Positions 7,910-16,670 of a stretch of DNA of 64,000 nucleotides are shown piece after piece. Origin of the DNA: Williamsia sp. 1135. Its GTDB lineage: Bacteria; Actinomycetota; Actinomycetes; Mycobacteriales; Mycobacteriaceae. A program made the position numbers and the translations under genes. The notes below the pieces were generated by a model. That model was not told where the DNA came from and did no database searches. It saw only the letters and a program-made list of their open reading frames with translations. Where the stretch lies: assembly GCF_002095395.1 (NCBI RefSeq), contig NZ_MJEI01000099.1, positions 1 to 64,000 of the forward strand, given 5' to 3'. Numbering within the stretch: the stretch's first letter is position 1; each line of letters opens with the position of its first letter.

Positions 7910-9560
7910 TGATGTTCTACCTTCCAGTCGTTAATCATGCGGTCGATGACTTGTCCGGACCGGTTTGAAAGTCGCTGATCTTCGATACGGGAGTCGAAGT
8001 CTGAGCCGATTATCTGCCTGGCCACTTCCGGGTTACTGGCCAACAGTTCCTGGTAAGCGGGTAGCGTGTCCTCCGTGATCAGCTTCCAGCGGTCATGTCG
8101 GTCAGCGATGTTTCCGTCCGGAAATGGCGTTTCGATTGTCGTCTCGCCGGGGATATATCTTGAGTTGTCGACCGAGAACTCGGTCGGGAACACCTCGGGA
8201 TAGGCCTGAGCTTCGGGTATAGACGGCGTACCCACCGTGGTCAATATCCAGGTCATGGCTTCGCCAGTCACTGGATGGCTGCGCATTTCGTCGTAGTCGT
8301 CGTCGATGATCTCAAGTTGCTCACGCTGCAGAAGTTGCTTGTTTCCCTCCGCAACGAGCTGAGGGCTGTGCTGTTCAACTCCGCTGTCTATTTGATGCCA
8401 GGCCACCTGGGTCTTGTCGTCGATCAGAACGGCCCGCTGCATGCGATCGATTTCTGCGGTCCCTCCATGCAGGTACGCCTCATGCATAGGCGCCTGATCT
8501 TCGAAGATCTCTTTTTGCATGCTCAGAAACTTCTGCTCGTAGTACGCGAGTTCCTCGTCGCTCATACCAGCGATGGCGCGGGTCATACCTTCGATCTGGT
8601 CGGGAAGCACCACACCGGCGGGGCCTTTGATCGCCTTCGCGATATCGCGCATAGCTGCCAGATCGTAGAAACCCCCGGCGAAGGAAGGGCCATTCCGGCC
8701 CATTGCATCTCTGGATGGTCCAGGAACAGTTGGCCGTAATACTCGTACACCTTGGTGATCGTCTCGCTGTTGAACTCGGTGCCCTTAGAGGGATCCCATT
8801 GTGAAGGGTCGATTCCGGCGTCTTCCAGCGACTCTCGAAGCCAATAACGTTGCAGGAACGTTCCGTAGAAGTCTTTCGGAATTGTTCCCGCGTCAAAGGC
8901 TGCATCCAACAACGGCTTTGCTGCATCAGGATGGTTCTTCACCCACTCTTGGAACCGCGGGTCGTCGACGACAAGTTTGGCTTGTTCCTGCGTCAGGCCG
9001 ACCAGTGAAGGGGGTGCGTAGTCGCGTCCGGCGGCGACGTCGACCTTCGTGGCGTCCAGTTCGTCGTTCGCGCTGTCGAGTGCGAAGGCGACTGCCTCGT
9101 CTTCGTCGGTCAGCTGTTTCACCGCGTCGTCGATGGCTTCTTGGTGAGCCTTGCGTGCTGACTCTTGCGCGGCGACTTCGTCCTTCGTGAAGGGACCGGC
9201 AATCGAGTAGTGGCCCACCTTCCAGTCGTCACCGACCTGGAACTGACTCCAGATCGCGGAGTCGACCTTGGCGATCGCGTTGTCTCGGACCGACTGCAGT
9301 CGTGCCGAGCCGCTCCGGAGAGTCTCGATCACCGCGTCTGTGGCGTCGGCGGCTCGTATTCCTAGGCGATGGTCCTTCTCTGCTTTGTCCCAGGCCGCAT
9401 CCGCGGTCGTGCCCTGAGAGCCCTCGTGCAGCGATTGCGCCACAGCTCGGGCCGCGTTCAGCTTGGCCTCGAAGTCGCTGTTCGCAGTCGCGAGATCGGT
9501 CGCCGCATCGCCGAGCTCCGACGGTCGCCACCCCCTGACGCCGCCGACTGTGTAGCCCAC
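7903..9560 (-). pseudogene. large type VII-associated protein (TPR-repeat-region type), frameshifted
   Basis: Starts at GTG 9560, one base after the stop of the EspC-like gene. The first part is helical and WXG-like (SELGDAATDLATANSDFEAKL), then LTQEQAKLVVDDPRFQEW, FLQRYWLRESLEDAG and FLDHPEMQWAGMA. After WAGMA at about 8690 the reading frame becomes nonsense, while the next frame continues GPSFAGGFYDLAAMRDIAKAI and runs to 7903, ending WKVEHQW. Related mycobacterial proteins run continuously through this point, so a small deletion is likely. The downstream part could begin at an ATG at 8703 but has no ribosome site. Without the frameshift it would be about 550 residues. Probably an exported effector; catalytic residues not identified. 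Confidence 0.65.
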
Positions 9561-9561
9561 C

Positions 9562-9858
9562 TCAGAGCCACAGCCCGGTGAACGCACGCGAAGCCAGATC
9601 CTCCGCGCCGTCAAAAGCCTCACGACTCTTGTCTGTGCTGTCCGCATAGCTGCTGAGCCGGATCGCAACCGCGGATAACGCCGTATCGACTGCTTCTCCA
9701 CTGCGCGCCGCGACGACGGCGGTCTTCGAACCCGTCAGCGCACCGGCGACCTGGCCGGCCGCCGAAGTGGCGTCCAGTTCTTCGATCTCCGCCCCGTATG
9801 CGCGGTACTTCGCCGCGCTCGTTGTCATGCTCGCAGCGTCTGCGCGAAAAACTGACAT
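9562..9858 (-). CDS. EspC/WXG100-like small type VII secretion substrate
   Basis: 98 residues, start ATG 9858 chosen because of GGAGG a few bases upstream and because the much longer frame overlaps the divergent gene. The protein is all-helical, about 100 residues, Ala/Ser rich, without signal peptide: MSVFRADAASMTTSAAKYRA, then ATSAAGQVAGALTGSKTAV and AIRLSSYADSTDKSREAF, which fits the ESX-secretion-associated (DUF2580/EspC) family. Its stop is one base from the start of the large effector-like gene, as with partner pairs exported through ESX systems. No ESX machinery lies in the window, so export would depend on a locus elsewhere. Confidence 0.75.
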   Translation of the reverse strand: MSVFRADAASMTTSAAKYRAYGAEIEELDATSAAGQVAGALTGSKTAVVAARSGEAVDTALSAVAIRLSSYADSTDKSREAFDGAEDLASRAFTGLWL

Positions 9859-9953
9859 CGGATGGCCCCCTCCAACGTCAATGACAATAGCGCTCGAATC
9901 CGACAGCGGCACCGAAGCCCGAGCGGGTTGTGGATAACTGACACCATGGGGGT

Positions 9954-10340
9954 GTGGCCACCTACAAGACAGTCGAGCCCGCCGCGATGCGCGCCGCCGT
10001 CGACGCCGTTGCGGAGTGGTTGCGCGACCCCGACGCCGCCGAGCCGACGCGACCCCAGATCGCCGACGCCGTCCGCACCACGGCACGCACTCTCGCGCAG
10101 CTGGCACCGGGTGGCTCGGTCGAGGTTCGGGTGCCGCCGTTCGTCGCGGTGCAGTGCATCGAAGGACTCCGCCACACCCGGGGGACACCGCCGAATGTCG
10201 TCGAGACCGATGCCCGTACGTGGTTGCTGCTGGTGACCGGTCGTCTCGACCTGGCGGGGGCCCTCGACTCCGGAAAAGCGTCGGCGTCGGGGAGCCGCGC
10301 GGGTGACATCGTTCACTGGTTACCGCTGGCAAGAGTCTGA
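9954..10340 (+). CDS. sterol carrier family protein (Rv0807-like)
   Basis: 128 residues starting at GTG 9954 (MATYKTVEPAAMRAAVDAVA). It is a small single-domain actinobacterial protein with the core VRVPPFVAVQCIEGLRHTRG and WLLLVTGRLDLAGAL, matching the bacterial SCP-ortholog family that sits upstream of purF in mycobacteria. Biochemical role is not established; lipid binding is suggested by the family name only. It is separated from purF by about 110 bp that contain a plausible promoter (TAGACT or TATACG near 10410-10425). Confidence 0.75.
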   Translation: MATYKTVEPAAMRAAVDAVAEWLRDPDAAEPTRPQIADAVRTTARTLAQLAPGGSVEVRVPPFVAVQCIEGLRHTRGTPPNVVETDARTWLLLVTGRLDLAGALDSGKASASGSRAGDIVHWLPLARV

Positions 10341-10450
10341 CCAGGAGGTTGACGCGGGGTGTCACGCAGACACGCCGCGATGATTCGCTTACGTCAGGAC
10401 CCAGCCCGTAGACTCAGCTATACGCCCTCCACCAGCCCCAGCCCAACCTC

Positions 10451-12016
10451 ATGGGAGTGCCAGTGACCGAGCTGTCGATCAACAGCAAGAACTTGCTCGA
10501 TATTGACGAGCCAGAAAACGAACCCCGCGAAGAATGCGGGGTTTTTGGTGTCTGGGCCCCTGGTGAGGATGTTGCCAAGCTCACCTACTACGGCTTGTAC
10601 GCGCTGCAGCACAGAGGGCAGGAAGCGGCAGGCATCGCCACTGCCGACGGCTCACAGGTGTTGGTGTTCAAGGACCTTGGACTGGTCTCGCAGGTTTTCG
10701 ACGAGCAGACCCTTGGCGCCATGCAAGGTCACGTCGCCATCGGTCACTGTCGCTACAGCACCACCGGTTCCACCACCTGGGAGAACTCCCAGCCGATCTT
10801 CCGCACCACCGCTGCCGGCACCGGCGTCGCGCTGGGCCACAACGGAAACCTCGTCAACACGTCGGAACTCGCGAGCAAGGCCCGCGAGCTCGGCCTGATG
10901 GATTCGCGTCGCGCTGGGGGAGCCACCTCGGACTCCGACGTCGTCGGTGCGCTACTGGCTCACGGAGCTGCCGACTCCACCATCGAACAAGCCGCCATGG
11001 ACCTGCTCCCGACGCTCAAGGGTGCGTTCTGCCTGACGTTCATGGACGAGCACACGCTCTATGCAGCTCGCGATCCGCACGGCGTACGCCCGCTGTGTCT
11101 CGGCCGCCTCGACCGCGGCTGGGTGGTCGCCTCCGAAACCGCCGCTCTCGACATTGTCGGCGCATCGTTCGTCCGCGACATCGAACCCGGCGAGCTGCTG
11201 GCCATCGACGCCGACGGCGTCCGTAGCTCGCGATTCGCCAAGCCCACCCCCAAGGGCTGTGTCTTCGAGTACGTCTACCTCGCCCGCCCTGACAGCGTCA
11301 TCAACGGCCGGTCGGTGCACACCACCCGCGTCGAGATCGGCCGCCGCTTGGCTCGTGAGTTCCCCGCCGACGGCGACCTGGTGATCCCGGTCCCCGAATC
11401 GGGCACACCCGCCGCTGTCGGGTACGCCCAGGAATCGGGAATTCCGTACGGCCAGGGGCTGATGAAGAACGCCTATGTCGGCCGCACCTTCATCCAGCCG
11501 TCGCAGACCATTCGTCAGCTTGGCATCCGGCTCAAGCTGAACCCGCTCAAAGAGGTCATCCGCGGCAAACGACTTGTGGTCGTGGATGATTCGATCGTCC
11601 GCGGCAACACCCAGCGTGCACTGATCCGGATGCTGCGCGAGGCCGGTGCAGCCGAGGTGCACGTTCGTATCGCCTCCAGTCCGGTGCGGTGGCCCTGCTT
11701 CTACGGCATCGACTTCGCTTCTCCGGCAGAGCTGATCGCCAACGGCATGGACTCCGAAGAGCATCTCGTCGACGGTGTGCGTCACGCCATCGGCGCTGAT
11801 TCGCTGGGCTACATCAGCACGGAAGAGATGATCGCAGCCACCGAGCAACCGGCCGAAAATCTTTGTGCCGCATGTTTCACCGGTGAGTACCCGATCGAAC
11901 TCCCGAAGGAGACATCGATGGGTAAGGCAGTGCTGGAGACCATGCTCACCAACGCTGCGACTGGTCAGAACGCCCTCGCCGACAACGACAACGTCAGCGC
12001 GGTCCGCAGGCCCTGA
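10451..12016 (+). CDS. purF: amidophosphoribosyltransferase
   Basis: First committed step of purine synthesis: PRPP plus glutamine to phosphoribosylamine. A short propeptide ends at EPREE, so the nucleophilic Cys (about residue 29, in ECGVFGVWAPGE) becomes the N terminus after self-processing. The glutaminase domain follows (YYGLYALQHRGQEAAGI, GHCRYSTTGS), then the PRTase domain with VVVDDSIVRGNT. The cysteines at SSPVRWPCFYGIDF and ENLCAACFTGEYP are those that ligate the 4Fe-4S cluster in the Bacillus-type enzyme. 521 residues is normal length. A GTG at 10463 preceded by GGGAG is an alternative start. purM follows 171 bp downstream, as in mycobacteria. Confidence 0.97.
   Translation: MGVPVTELSINSKNLLDIDEPENEPREECGVFGVWAPGEDVAKLTYYGLYALQHRGQEAAGIATADGSQVLVFKDLGLVSQVFDEQTLGAMQGHVAIGHCRYSTTGSTTWENSQPIFRTTAAGTGVALGHNGNLVNTSELASKARELGLMDSRRAGGATSDSDVVGALLAHGAADSTIEQAAMDLLPTLKGAFCLTFMDEHTLYAARDPHGVRPLCLGRLDRGWVVASETAALDIVGASFVRDIEPGELLAIDADGVRSSRFAKPTPKGCVFEYVYLARPDSVINGRSVHTTRVEIGRRLAREFPADGDLVIPVPESGTPAAVGYAQESGIPYGQGLMKNAYVGRTFIQPSQTIRQLGIRLKLNPLKEVIRGKRLVVVDDSIVRGNTQRALIRMLREAGAAEVHVRIASSPVRWPCFYGIDFASPAELIANGMDSEEHLVDGVRHAIGADSLGYISTEEMIAATEQPAENLCAACFTGEYPIELPKETSMGKAVLETMLTNAATGQNALADNDNVSAVRRP
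10521..10546 (+). other. intrinsic-terminator-like hairpin inside the start of purF
   Basis: AACCCCGC (10521-10528) pairs perfectly with GCGGGGTT (10536-10543) across a 7-base loop, and a run of five T ends at 10546. This has all parts of a Rho-independent terminator but lies inside the coding sequence, spanning the codons for the catalytic Cys motif ECGVF. It may be an attenuator or an accident of coding constraint. Confidence 0.5.
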
Positions 12017-12187
12017 GCGGTCGTTGGTGTGTGCGGCGACAGAGCCGTGGGACCAGTCGATTGCGTGTTCAGAACTGCGCATTCGATCCCATGAACAAGC
12101 CACGGAGAACCTCTCGGGTAGCGTGAGACCGGATTATTCACCCGGCAGATTCGAACTGCCACCTTCGAGAACGGGAACCTCACGCCG

Positions 12188-13285
12188 ATGACCGACAACG
12201 AGCCCAGCGCCTCATATGCTGCGGCGGGAGTGGACATCGATGCCGGCGAACGGGCGGTAGAGCTCTTCGCGCCGCACGCCAAGCGCACCCTGCGACCGGA
12301 GGTCATGGGTGGACTGGGCGGATTTGCCGGCCTCTTCAAACTCAAGGGCGACTATCGCGAGCCTGTGTTGGCCTCGTCCACCGACGGCGTGGGCACGAAG
12401 ATCGCCGTCGCGCAGGCGATGGGCAAGCACGACACCCTGGGCCGCGACCTGGTTGCCATGGTCGTCGACGACCTGGTCGTCTGCGGCGCCGAGCCGCTGT
12501 TCCTGCAGGACTACATCGCGGTGGGAAAGGTTGTCCCCGAAGTGGTCGCCGAGCTCGTCAAGGGCATCGCCGACGGCTGTGTGGAGGCCGGGTGCACCTT
12601 GCTCGGCGGCGAGACCGCCGAACATCCCGGCCTGATGGCGGAAGGTGACTACGACCTGTCCGCCACGGGTGTCGGCATCGTCGAGGCTGATTCGGTGCTC
12701 TCCCCGGACCGGGTTCGGCCGGGCGACGTCGTGATCGCGATGGGCAGTTCTGGGTTGCATTCCAACGGCTACTCACTGGCGCGCAAGGTGCTGCTGGAAT
12801 GGGGCCACATGGATCTCGGCGGGCACGTCGAAGAGTTCGAACGCACCCTCGGTGAGGAAATGCTGGAACCGACGCGCATCTACGCGAAGGACTGCCTCGC
12901 GCTGGCCGCCGAGACGGACGTGCGGACGTTCTCTCACGTGACCGGTGGCGGACTCGCCGACAACCTGGCGCGAGTGCTCCCCAGCGGCCTGGTGGCCGAA
13001 CTGGACCGCGGCACCTGGACCCCTGCGCCCATCTTCCAGATGATCGCGCAGCGTGGCCGTGTCGAGCGTGTCGAGATGGAACGCACCTTCAACATGGGTG
13101 TCGGGATGGTTGCCGTGGTGGCGCCAGAAGACACCGACCGCGCTTTGGCCGTACTCACCGCACGCCACCTGAACTGCTGGGTGCTGGGCTCGATCAAGAA
13201 GTCTCACGCGACCAAGACCGGCGAGCACGCGAAGCATTCGAAGACCGGCGTCGCGGAGCTGATGGGCGAGCACCCGAGGTTCTGA
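12188..13285 (+). CDS. purM: phosphoribosylformylglycinamidine cyclo-ligase (AIR synthetase)
   Basis: 365 residues, full length for PurM. Recognisable motifs: YAAAGVDIDAGERAVELFAP at the N terminus, GGLGGFAGLFKL, the ATP/substrate motif SSTDGVGTKIAVA, CTLLGGETAEHPGLM, SSGLHSNGYSLARK and HVTGGGLADNLARVLP. It closes the imidazole ring of FGAM using ATP. Same strand as purF with a 171-bp gap, so either co-transcribed or from its own promoter; a strong terminator at 13320-13367 closes the unit. Confidence 0.97.
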   Translation: MTDNEPSASYAAAGVDIDAGERAVELFAPHAKRTLRPEVMGGLGGFAGLFKLKGDYREPVLASSTDGVGTKIAVAQAMGKHDTLGRDLVAMVVDDLVVCGAEPLFLQDYIAVGKVVPEVVAELVKGIADGCVEAGCTLLGGETAEHPGLMAEGDYDLSATGVGIVEADSVLSPDRVRPGDVVIAMGSSGLHSNGYSLARKVLLEWGHMDLGGHVEEFERTLGEEMLEPTRIYAKDCLALAAETDVRTFSHVTGGGLADNLARVLPSGLVAELDRGTWTPAPIFQMIAQRGRVERVEMERTFNMGVGMVAVVAPEDTDRALAVLTARHLNCWVLGSIKKSHATKTGEHAKHSKTGVAELMGEHPRF

Positions 13286-13319
13286 CCTCGGCGGACTGGT
13301 CACACGACCGGCATAGTGA

Positions 13320-13367
13320 CACAAGTAAAACCCCGGGACGGAGAACATCCCGGGGTTTTTGCTTGTG
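13320..13367 (+). terminator. Rho-independent terminator after purM
   Basis: A 12-bp stem, AAAACCCCGGGA (13327-13338) with TCCCGGGGTTTT (13348-13359), extended by CACAAG/CTTGTG, loop CGGAGAACA and a T run. It lies 35 bp after the purM stop. The strand symmetry (A run on the left, T run on the right) would let it also stop transcription of the DUF3073 gene arriving from the right. Confidence 0.9.
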
Positions 13368-13486
13368 TACGTGCCGTCGGACGATTGGCCTAGGGCATAG
13401 AAATATGACCGCCTGAGGCGAGCTGTCAGGGGGTTGTGAAAGATGGGCTGGAAGCGACCGCTAGGGCCATGCCTCCGAGCGCGTTG

Positions 13487-13666
13487 TCAGGCGCGCCGCC
13501 AGCTCTCTTCGTCGGACCACCGATCGTCCGTGATTTCATCGTTCGGATCCACGGAATCACCGCCTGACAACTCTCGTTGCAGACTGTCGAAGTCGGTATT
13601 CGGTGTGCTGTACTTCAGTTCACGAGCAACTTTAGTCTGCTTCGCCTTAGCCCGGCCGCGGCCCAT
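13487..13666 (-). CDS. DUF3073 small conserved protein (Rv0810c-like)
   Basis: 59 residues from ATG 13666: MGRGRAKAKQTKVARELKYS, then TDFDSLQRELSGG, a Pro/Asp-rich segment and an acidic tail EESWRRA. This is the conserved actinobacterial DUF3073 family, always found just downstream of and opposite to purM in mycobacteria. The basic start and acidic end suggest a nucleic-acid or ribosome contact, but no function is established. The longer frame from 13717 is not used because the conserved family start is MGRGR. Confidence 0.85.
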   Translation of the reverse strand: MGRGRAKAKQTKVARELKYSTPNTDFDSLQRELSGGDSVDPNDEITDDRWSDEESWRRA

Positions 13667-13802
13667 AGGGGACCCCCTCGCGCAATGAAGGGGCGGCCAA
13701 ACATGTGGCGGCCCCATTCTGTGTTTACAAATATGGTCGTGAGAAACAGTCTAGCGCGCCCGCAGGCATGATGCGGACCGGCTCGGCTCGGGAGCGGCGA
13801 AT

Positions 13803-14444
13803 TTACTTGGACTTCTTGCGTTGCCACCGGGTCGCGTCCCTCACGACCTTCGGTGGGAGGTCCTCGCCTGCGAGCAGTTTCTCGAGCGATGCGGGGTCGG
13901 GGCCAGTGATCAGATGTCGGACCAGTACGCCGTGATCGGGGCGGGAGGTCACCCTCACGTCGTCGCCGGCCGCAATCGCACCGGACTCGATGACGCGCAG
14001 GTAACAGCCGACGTCGGCGCGTTCGTAGAAGCGTTTGACCCATCGGTCCTCGTCGGACCAGTCGGCGAAGGTGCGACACGGGGTCCGCGCGATCGTGACC
14101 TCGAGCAGCGTCTCGCCGATCTGCCAGCGCTCACCGATCATGGCGTCGGTGGTCGGCATGCCTGAGATCCGCAGATTCTCACCGAACCAGCCGTAGCCGA
14201 GGTCGCGGCCGAGCTCGGTCGCCCAGCGTCGGGCCTCATCGTCGGAGTAGGCGTAGACGGCCTGGTCGATCCCGCCGTGATGTTTCACGTCACAGCTGTG
14301 GTCGATTGTCAGCCCGAACTCATCGACGGCGACCGGGCCTTCAACCGGCCGCTTGTCGATGGCGCTAAGTCCCACGGCGCCCGCAAGCGGCAGATCCTCA
14401 TGAACAGCGCAGACCGCTAGGACCTTGCCCCTGGGAAGGGTCAT
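13803..14444 (-). CDS. MOSC domain protein (YiiM-like)
   Basis: 213 residues. MOSC core visible as SAIDKRPVEGPVAVDEFGL, KHHGGIDQAVYAYSDDEAR, WFGENLRISG and the Cys-containing IARTPCRTFADW, where the Cys is the conserved residue proposed to handle sulfur or molybdenum cofactor. YiiM-type proteins reduce N-hydroxylated compounds with molybdenum cofactor. The start ATG overlaps the stop of the YgfZ-like gene by 4 bp (ATGA), so the two are coupled. The C terminus is basic (RWQRKKSK). Confidence 0.85.
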   Translation of the reverse strand: MTLPRGKVLAVCAVHEDLPLAGAVGLSAIDKRPVEGPVAVDEFGLTIDHSCDVKHHGGIDQAVYAYSDDEARRWATELGRDLGYGWFGENLRISGMPTTDAMIGERWQIGETLLEVTIARTPCRTFADWSDEDRWVKRFYERADVGCYLRVIESGAIAAGDDVRVTSRPDHGVLVRHLITGPDPASLEKLLAGEDLPPKVVRDATRWQRKKSK

Positions 14445-15565
14445 TTGCCGCGCAATCTCTCGATGGCTGCCCGCCCGGCCTGGACGCGATCGTCCGCGGG
14501 GACCGAGGCCGGATCGATGGCGGCGCTCGTGCCGCCGGCTTCCAGCGCTGTGTCGGCGGGGACGCCTCGCTTGATCAAGGCCAGGGCGATGGGGCCGTAC
14601 TCGTAGTGCTCGACGACGGTACCGATGCGCCCCACGGTGCGTCCGCCGGCAATGACCGGATCACCGGTGACCGGGCGCGTATCCGCGCTCCCGTCCAGAT
14701 GCAGGAGCAACATCTGCCTGGGTGGCTTCCCGAGGTTGTGCACCCGGGCGACCGTTTCCTGGCCGCGGTAGCAGCCCTTGTTCAGGTGCACGGCACCGAA
14801 CTCGGACGCGGAACCGATCCAGTTGACCTCGTGCGGAATCGTCCGCTCGTCAGTGTCGGCACCGAGGCGGGGGCGCAGTGCCGCGACCCGCAGGGCCTCG
14901 TAGGTCCAGGTACCAGATGGCCGTACGCCCACCGCGGTGAGGCTGGACCACCAGGTCGTGAGTTGATCGACCGGCACGATCAGATCGATCGTCTCGACGG
15001 CCGCGTGTTCGCCAACAGCGGGCATGACGCGCCAGAATCCACCGCCGGGGAGGACTCCGGCATCGTAAACTGTTGCTGTGCTGGGTATCTCCAGCAGTTG
15101 AGCGATGGCGCCGGTCCGGGTTTCGGGACCGATGAGCGTCAGTACCGCCATATCAGGACGCGCCGCGACCTCGACCTGGGCCCAGAACACCATCTTGGTC
15201 AGGAAGCCGGCGAGCGCCTCGGCGCGAAAACCCTCGGTATCTATCCAGGTTGTCCCGTCGAGGTCGGTCAGCAAGAAGTGATCTTCGACCCGCCCGTTGC
15301 CGTCCAAGCTGAGGTTCTCGGCGCTCCGCCCATCGGACAGATCCGTCACCAGTTGGCTCGAGATGGTGTTCAGCCAACTGAGACGTTCAGGGCCGGTCAG
15401 CGTGATGACACCACGGTGGGAGCGGTCGATCATCACCGCCGACGTCGCAGCGGCACGTTGCTCGCCGAACGGGTCACCGAAGTGCCAAGCCACGGCTTCG
15501 TCGAGTGATTTTTCCGGGCCGCCGACGGCACCGATGGCGCGCAATGAGTCCAACAATTCAGTCAC
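14441..15565 (-). CDS. ygfZ: YgfZ/GcvT-like folate-binding iron-sulfur cluster maintenance protein
   Basis: 374 residues starting at GTG 15565 (MTELLDSLRAIGAVGG). The diagnostic motif NKGCYRGQETVARVHNLGKP (K-G-C-Y-x-G-Q-E) is present in the C-terminal half; the N-terminal half has the GcvT-like fold (MIDRSHRGVITLTGPERLSWL). YgfZ proteins use folate to support repair or assembly of certain Fe-S enzymes. The start is supported by a -10 element TACCAT (15573-15578 on the complement) 7 nt upstream, a leaderless arrangement, and by divergence from pabC whose own promoter overlaps. The downstream MOSC gene is coupled by ATGA. Confidence 0.9.
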   Translation of the reverse strand: MTELLDSLRAIGAVGGPEKSLDEAVAWHFGDPFGEQRAAATSAVMIDRSHRGVITLTGPERLSWLNTISSQLVTDLSDGRSAENLSLDGNGRVEDHFLLTDLDGTTWIDTEGFRAEALAGFLTKMVFWAQVEVAARPDMAVLTLIGPETRTGAIAQLLEIPSTATVYDAGVLPGGGFWRVMPAVGEHAAVETIDLIVPVDQLTTWWSSLTAVGVRPSGTWTYEALRVAALRPRLGADTDERTIPHEVNWIGSASEFGAVHLNKGCYRGQETVARVHNLGKPPRQMLLLHLDGSADTRPVTGDPVIAGGRTVGRIGTVVEHYEYGPIALALIKRGVPADTALEAGGTSAAIDPASVPADDRVQAGRAAIERLRGK

Positions 15566-15604
15566 GTTGTCAATGGTACGAGCGTCCTCGCTACTCTTGC
15601 CGAT
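15566..15604. promoter_or_regulatory. divergent leaderless promoters for ygfZ and pabC
   Basis: On the minus strand TACCAT is followed by 7 nt and GTG of ygfZ; on the plus strand TACTCT (15592-15597) is followed by 7 nt and ATG of pabC. Each fits the actinobacterial -10 consensus TANNNT placed so that transcription starts at the start codon. Only 39 bp separate the two genes, so the promoters face away from each other with closely packed elements. Confidence 0.6.
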
Positions 15605-16516
15605 ATGGCTGAATCGATCTTGGTGACCATCGACGGTGCTGTCCTCGATCCAGACGTCCCGATCCTGCATGGGGACGACCTCGCAGCGGTGCGTGGTGAC
15701 GGCGTATTCGAGACCCTCTTGGTCCGAGACGGTCGGGCGCGGATCGTTGACCTGCACCTACAGCGGCTTGCCCGGAGCGCGAAGGCGCTGGACCTACCGG
15801 CGCCGGATGAGGAGAAATGGGCTTCGGCGATTGATACCGGCGCGCGGGTGTGGGCGGAAAAGAATGACAACGCAGAGGGACTGATGCGGGTGGTCTACTC
15901 GCGCGGCAGGGAATCCGCGCCCGTCGACGCGGTGGTCAGCAGGGAACGCGACGACACCGGACTCACACGCGACATCGGCGGAGCAACCGAGTATCTGACC
16001 GTCGGCCCCGTCCCCGCGCGTGCCGCCGTGGTCCGCGAGAACGGCGTCAAGGTCATCACCGCTTCGCGTGGTTACTCGATCGACCTCGCCGCCACCGCAC
16101 CGTGGCAGCTGCTGGGCGCGAAAACCCTGAGTTATGCCACCAACATGGCTGCGCTTCGGTATGCGCAGGACCAGGGGGCCGACGATGTGATCTACCTCAG
16201 TAGTGAGGGAATCGTGCTCGAAAGCCCACGCTCCACGGTGATCGCAGTCGAGGGAAAGAATCTGATGACTCCGCCGGCCGAGAGTGGAATCCTCGGCGGC
16301 ACAATGCAACAGGCGATTTTCACGCAGGCAGAGAAAGAAGGCTGGCAGACCGAGATCGGGACGCTGCGCCCCGCAGATCTGGTGTGTGCCGATGCGGTGT
16401 GGTTGGTGTCGAGCATCACTCTTGCCGCCCGGATCACCGAGTTCAACGGCTACCAGATGTCGGCTCCGGAGCAGCCCGAGGACTTCTCTGCACTGGTCGA
16501 TCGCGCGATCGACTGA
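15605..16516 (+). CDS. pabC: aminodeoxychorismate lyase / class IV aminotransferase
   Basis: 303 residues of PLP fold type IV. VRGDGVFETLLVRDG is the family start, the PLP lysine is in LLGAKTLSYATNMAALR, and the phosphate-binding region is SGILGGTMQQAIF. In folate synthesis PabC converts 4-amino-4-deoxychorismate to p-aminobenzoate and pyruvate. Position matches Rv0812 in the mycobacterial block next to purM/DUF3073. Branched-chain or D-amino-acid aminotransferase activity is the alternative in this superfamily, less likely by context (folate-dependent ygfZ is divergent from it). Confidence 0.85.
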   Translation: MAESILVTIDGAVLDPDVPILHGDDLAAVRGDGVFETLLVRDGRARIVDLHLQRLARSAKALDLPAPDEEKWASAIDTGARVWAEKNDNAEGLMRVVYSRGRESAPVDAVVSRERDDTGLTRDIGGATEYLTVGPVPARAAVVRENGVKVITASRGYSIDLAATAPWQLLGAKTLSYATNMAALRYAQDQGADDVIYLSSEGIVLESPRSTVIAVEGKNLMTPPAESGILGGTMQQAIFTQAEKEGWQTEIGTLRPADLVCADAVWLVSSITLAARITEFNGYQMSAPEQPEDFSALVDRAID

Positions 16517-16670
16517 CCGTCGGCGCCGTCGCCCAGGAGCGTACGACGTCAAACCCGTGGACATAGGTCCTCGTGGTGGTGGGACCTTGTACCCGACTTA
16601 CCCATATGTGGTCAGCGGCACGTCGTAAATCCCTGATTTTGCTTGTTCGAGGCTGCTCGAGCGGCGTAAC

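Noticed and set aside
9859-10365. N-terminal extension of the EspC-like gene
   Set aside because: Arg/Pro-rich, overlaps the divergent sterol-carrier gene; ATG 9858 has a good ribosome site.
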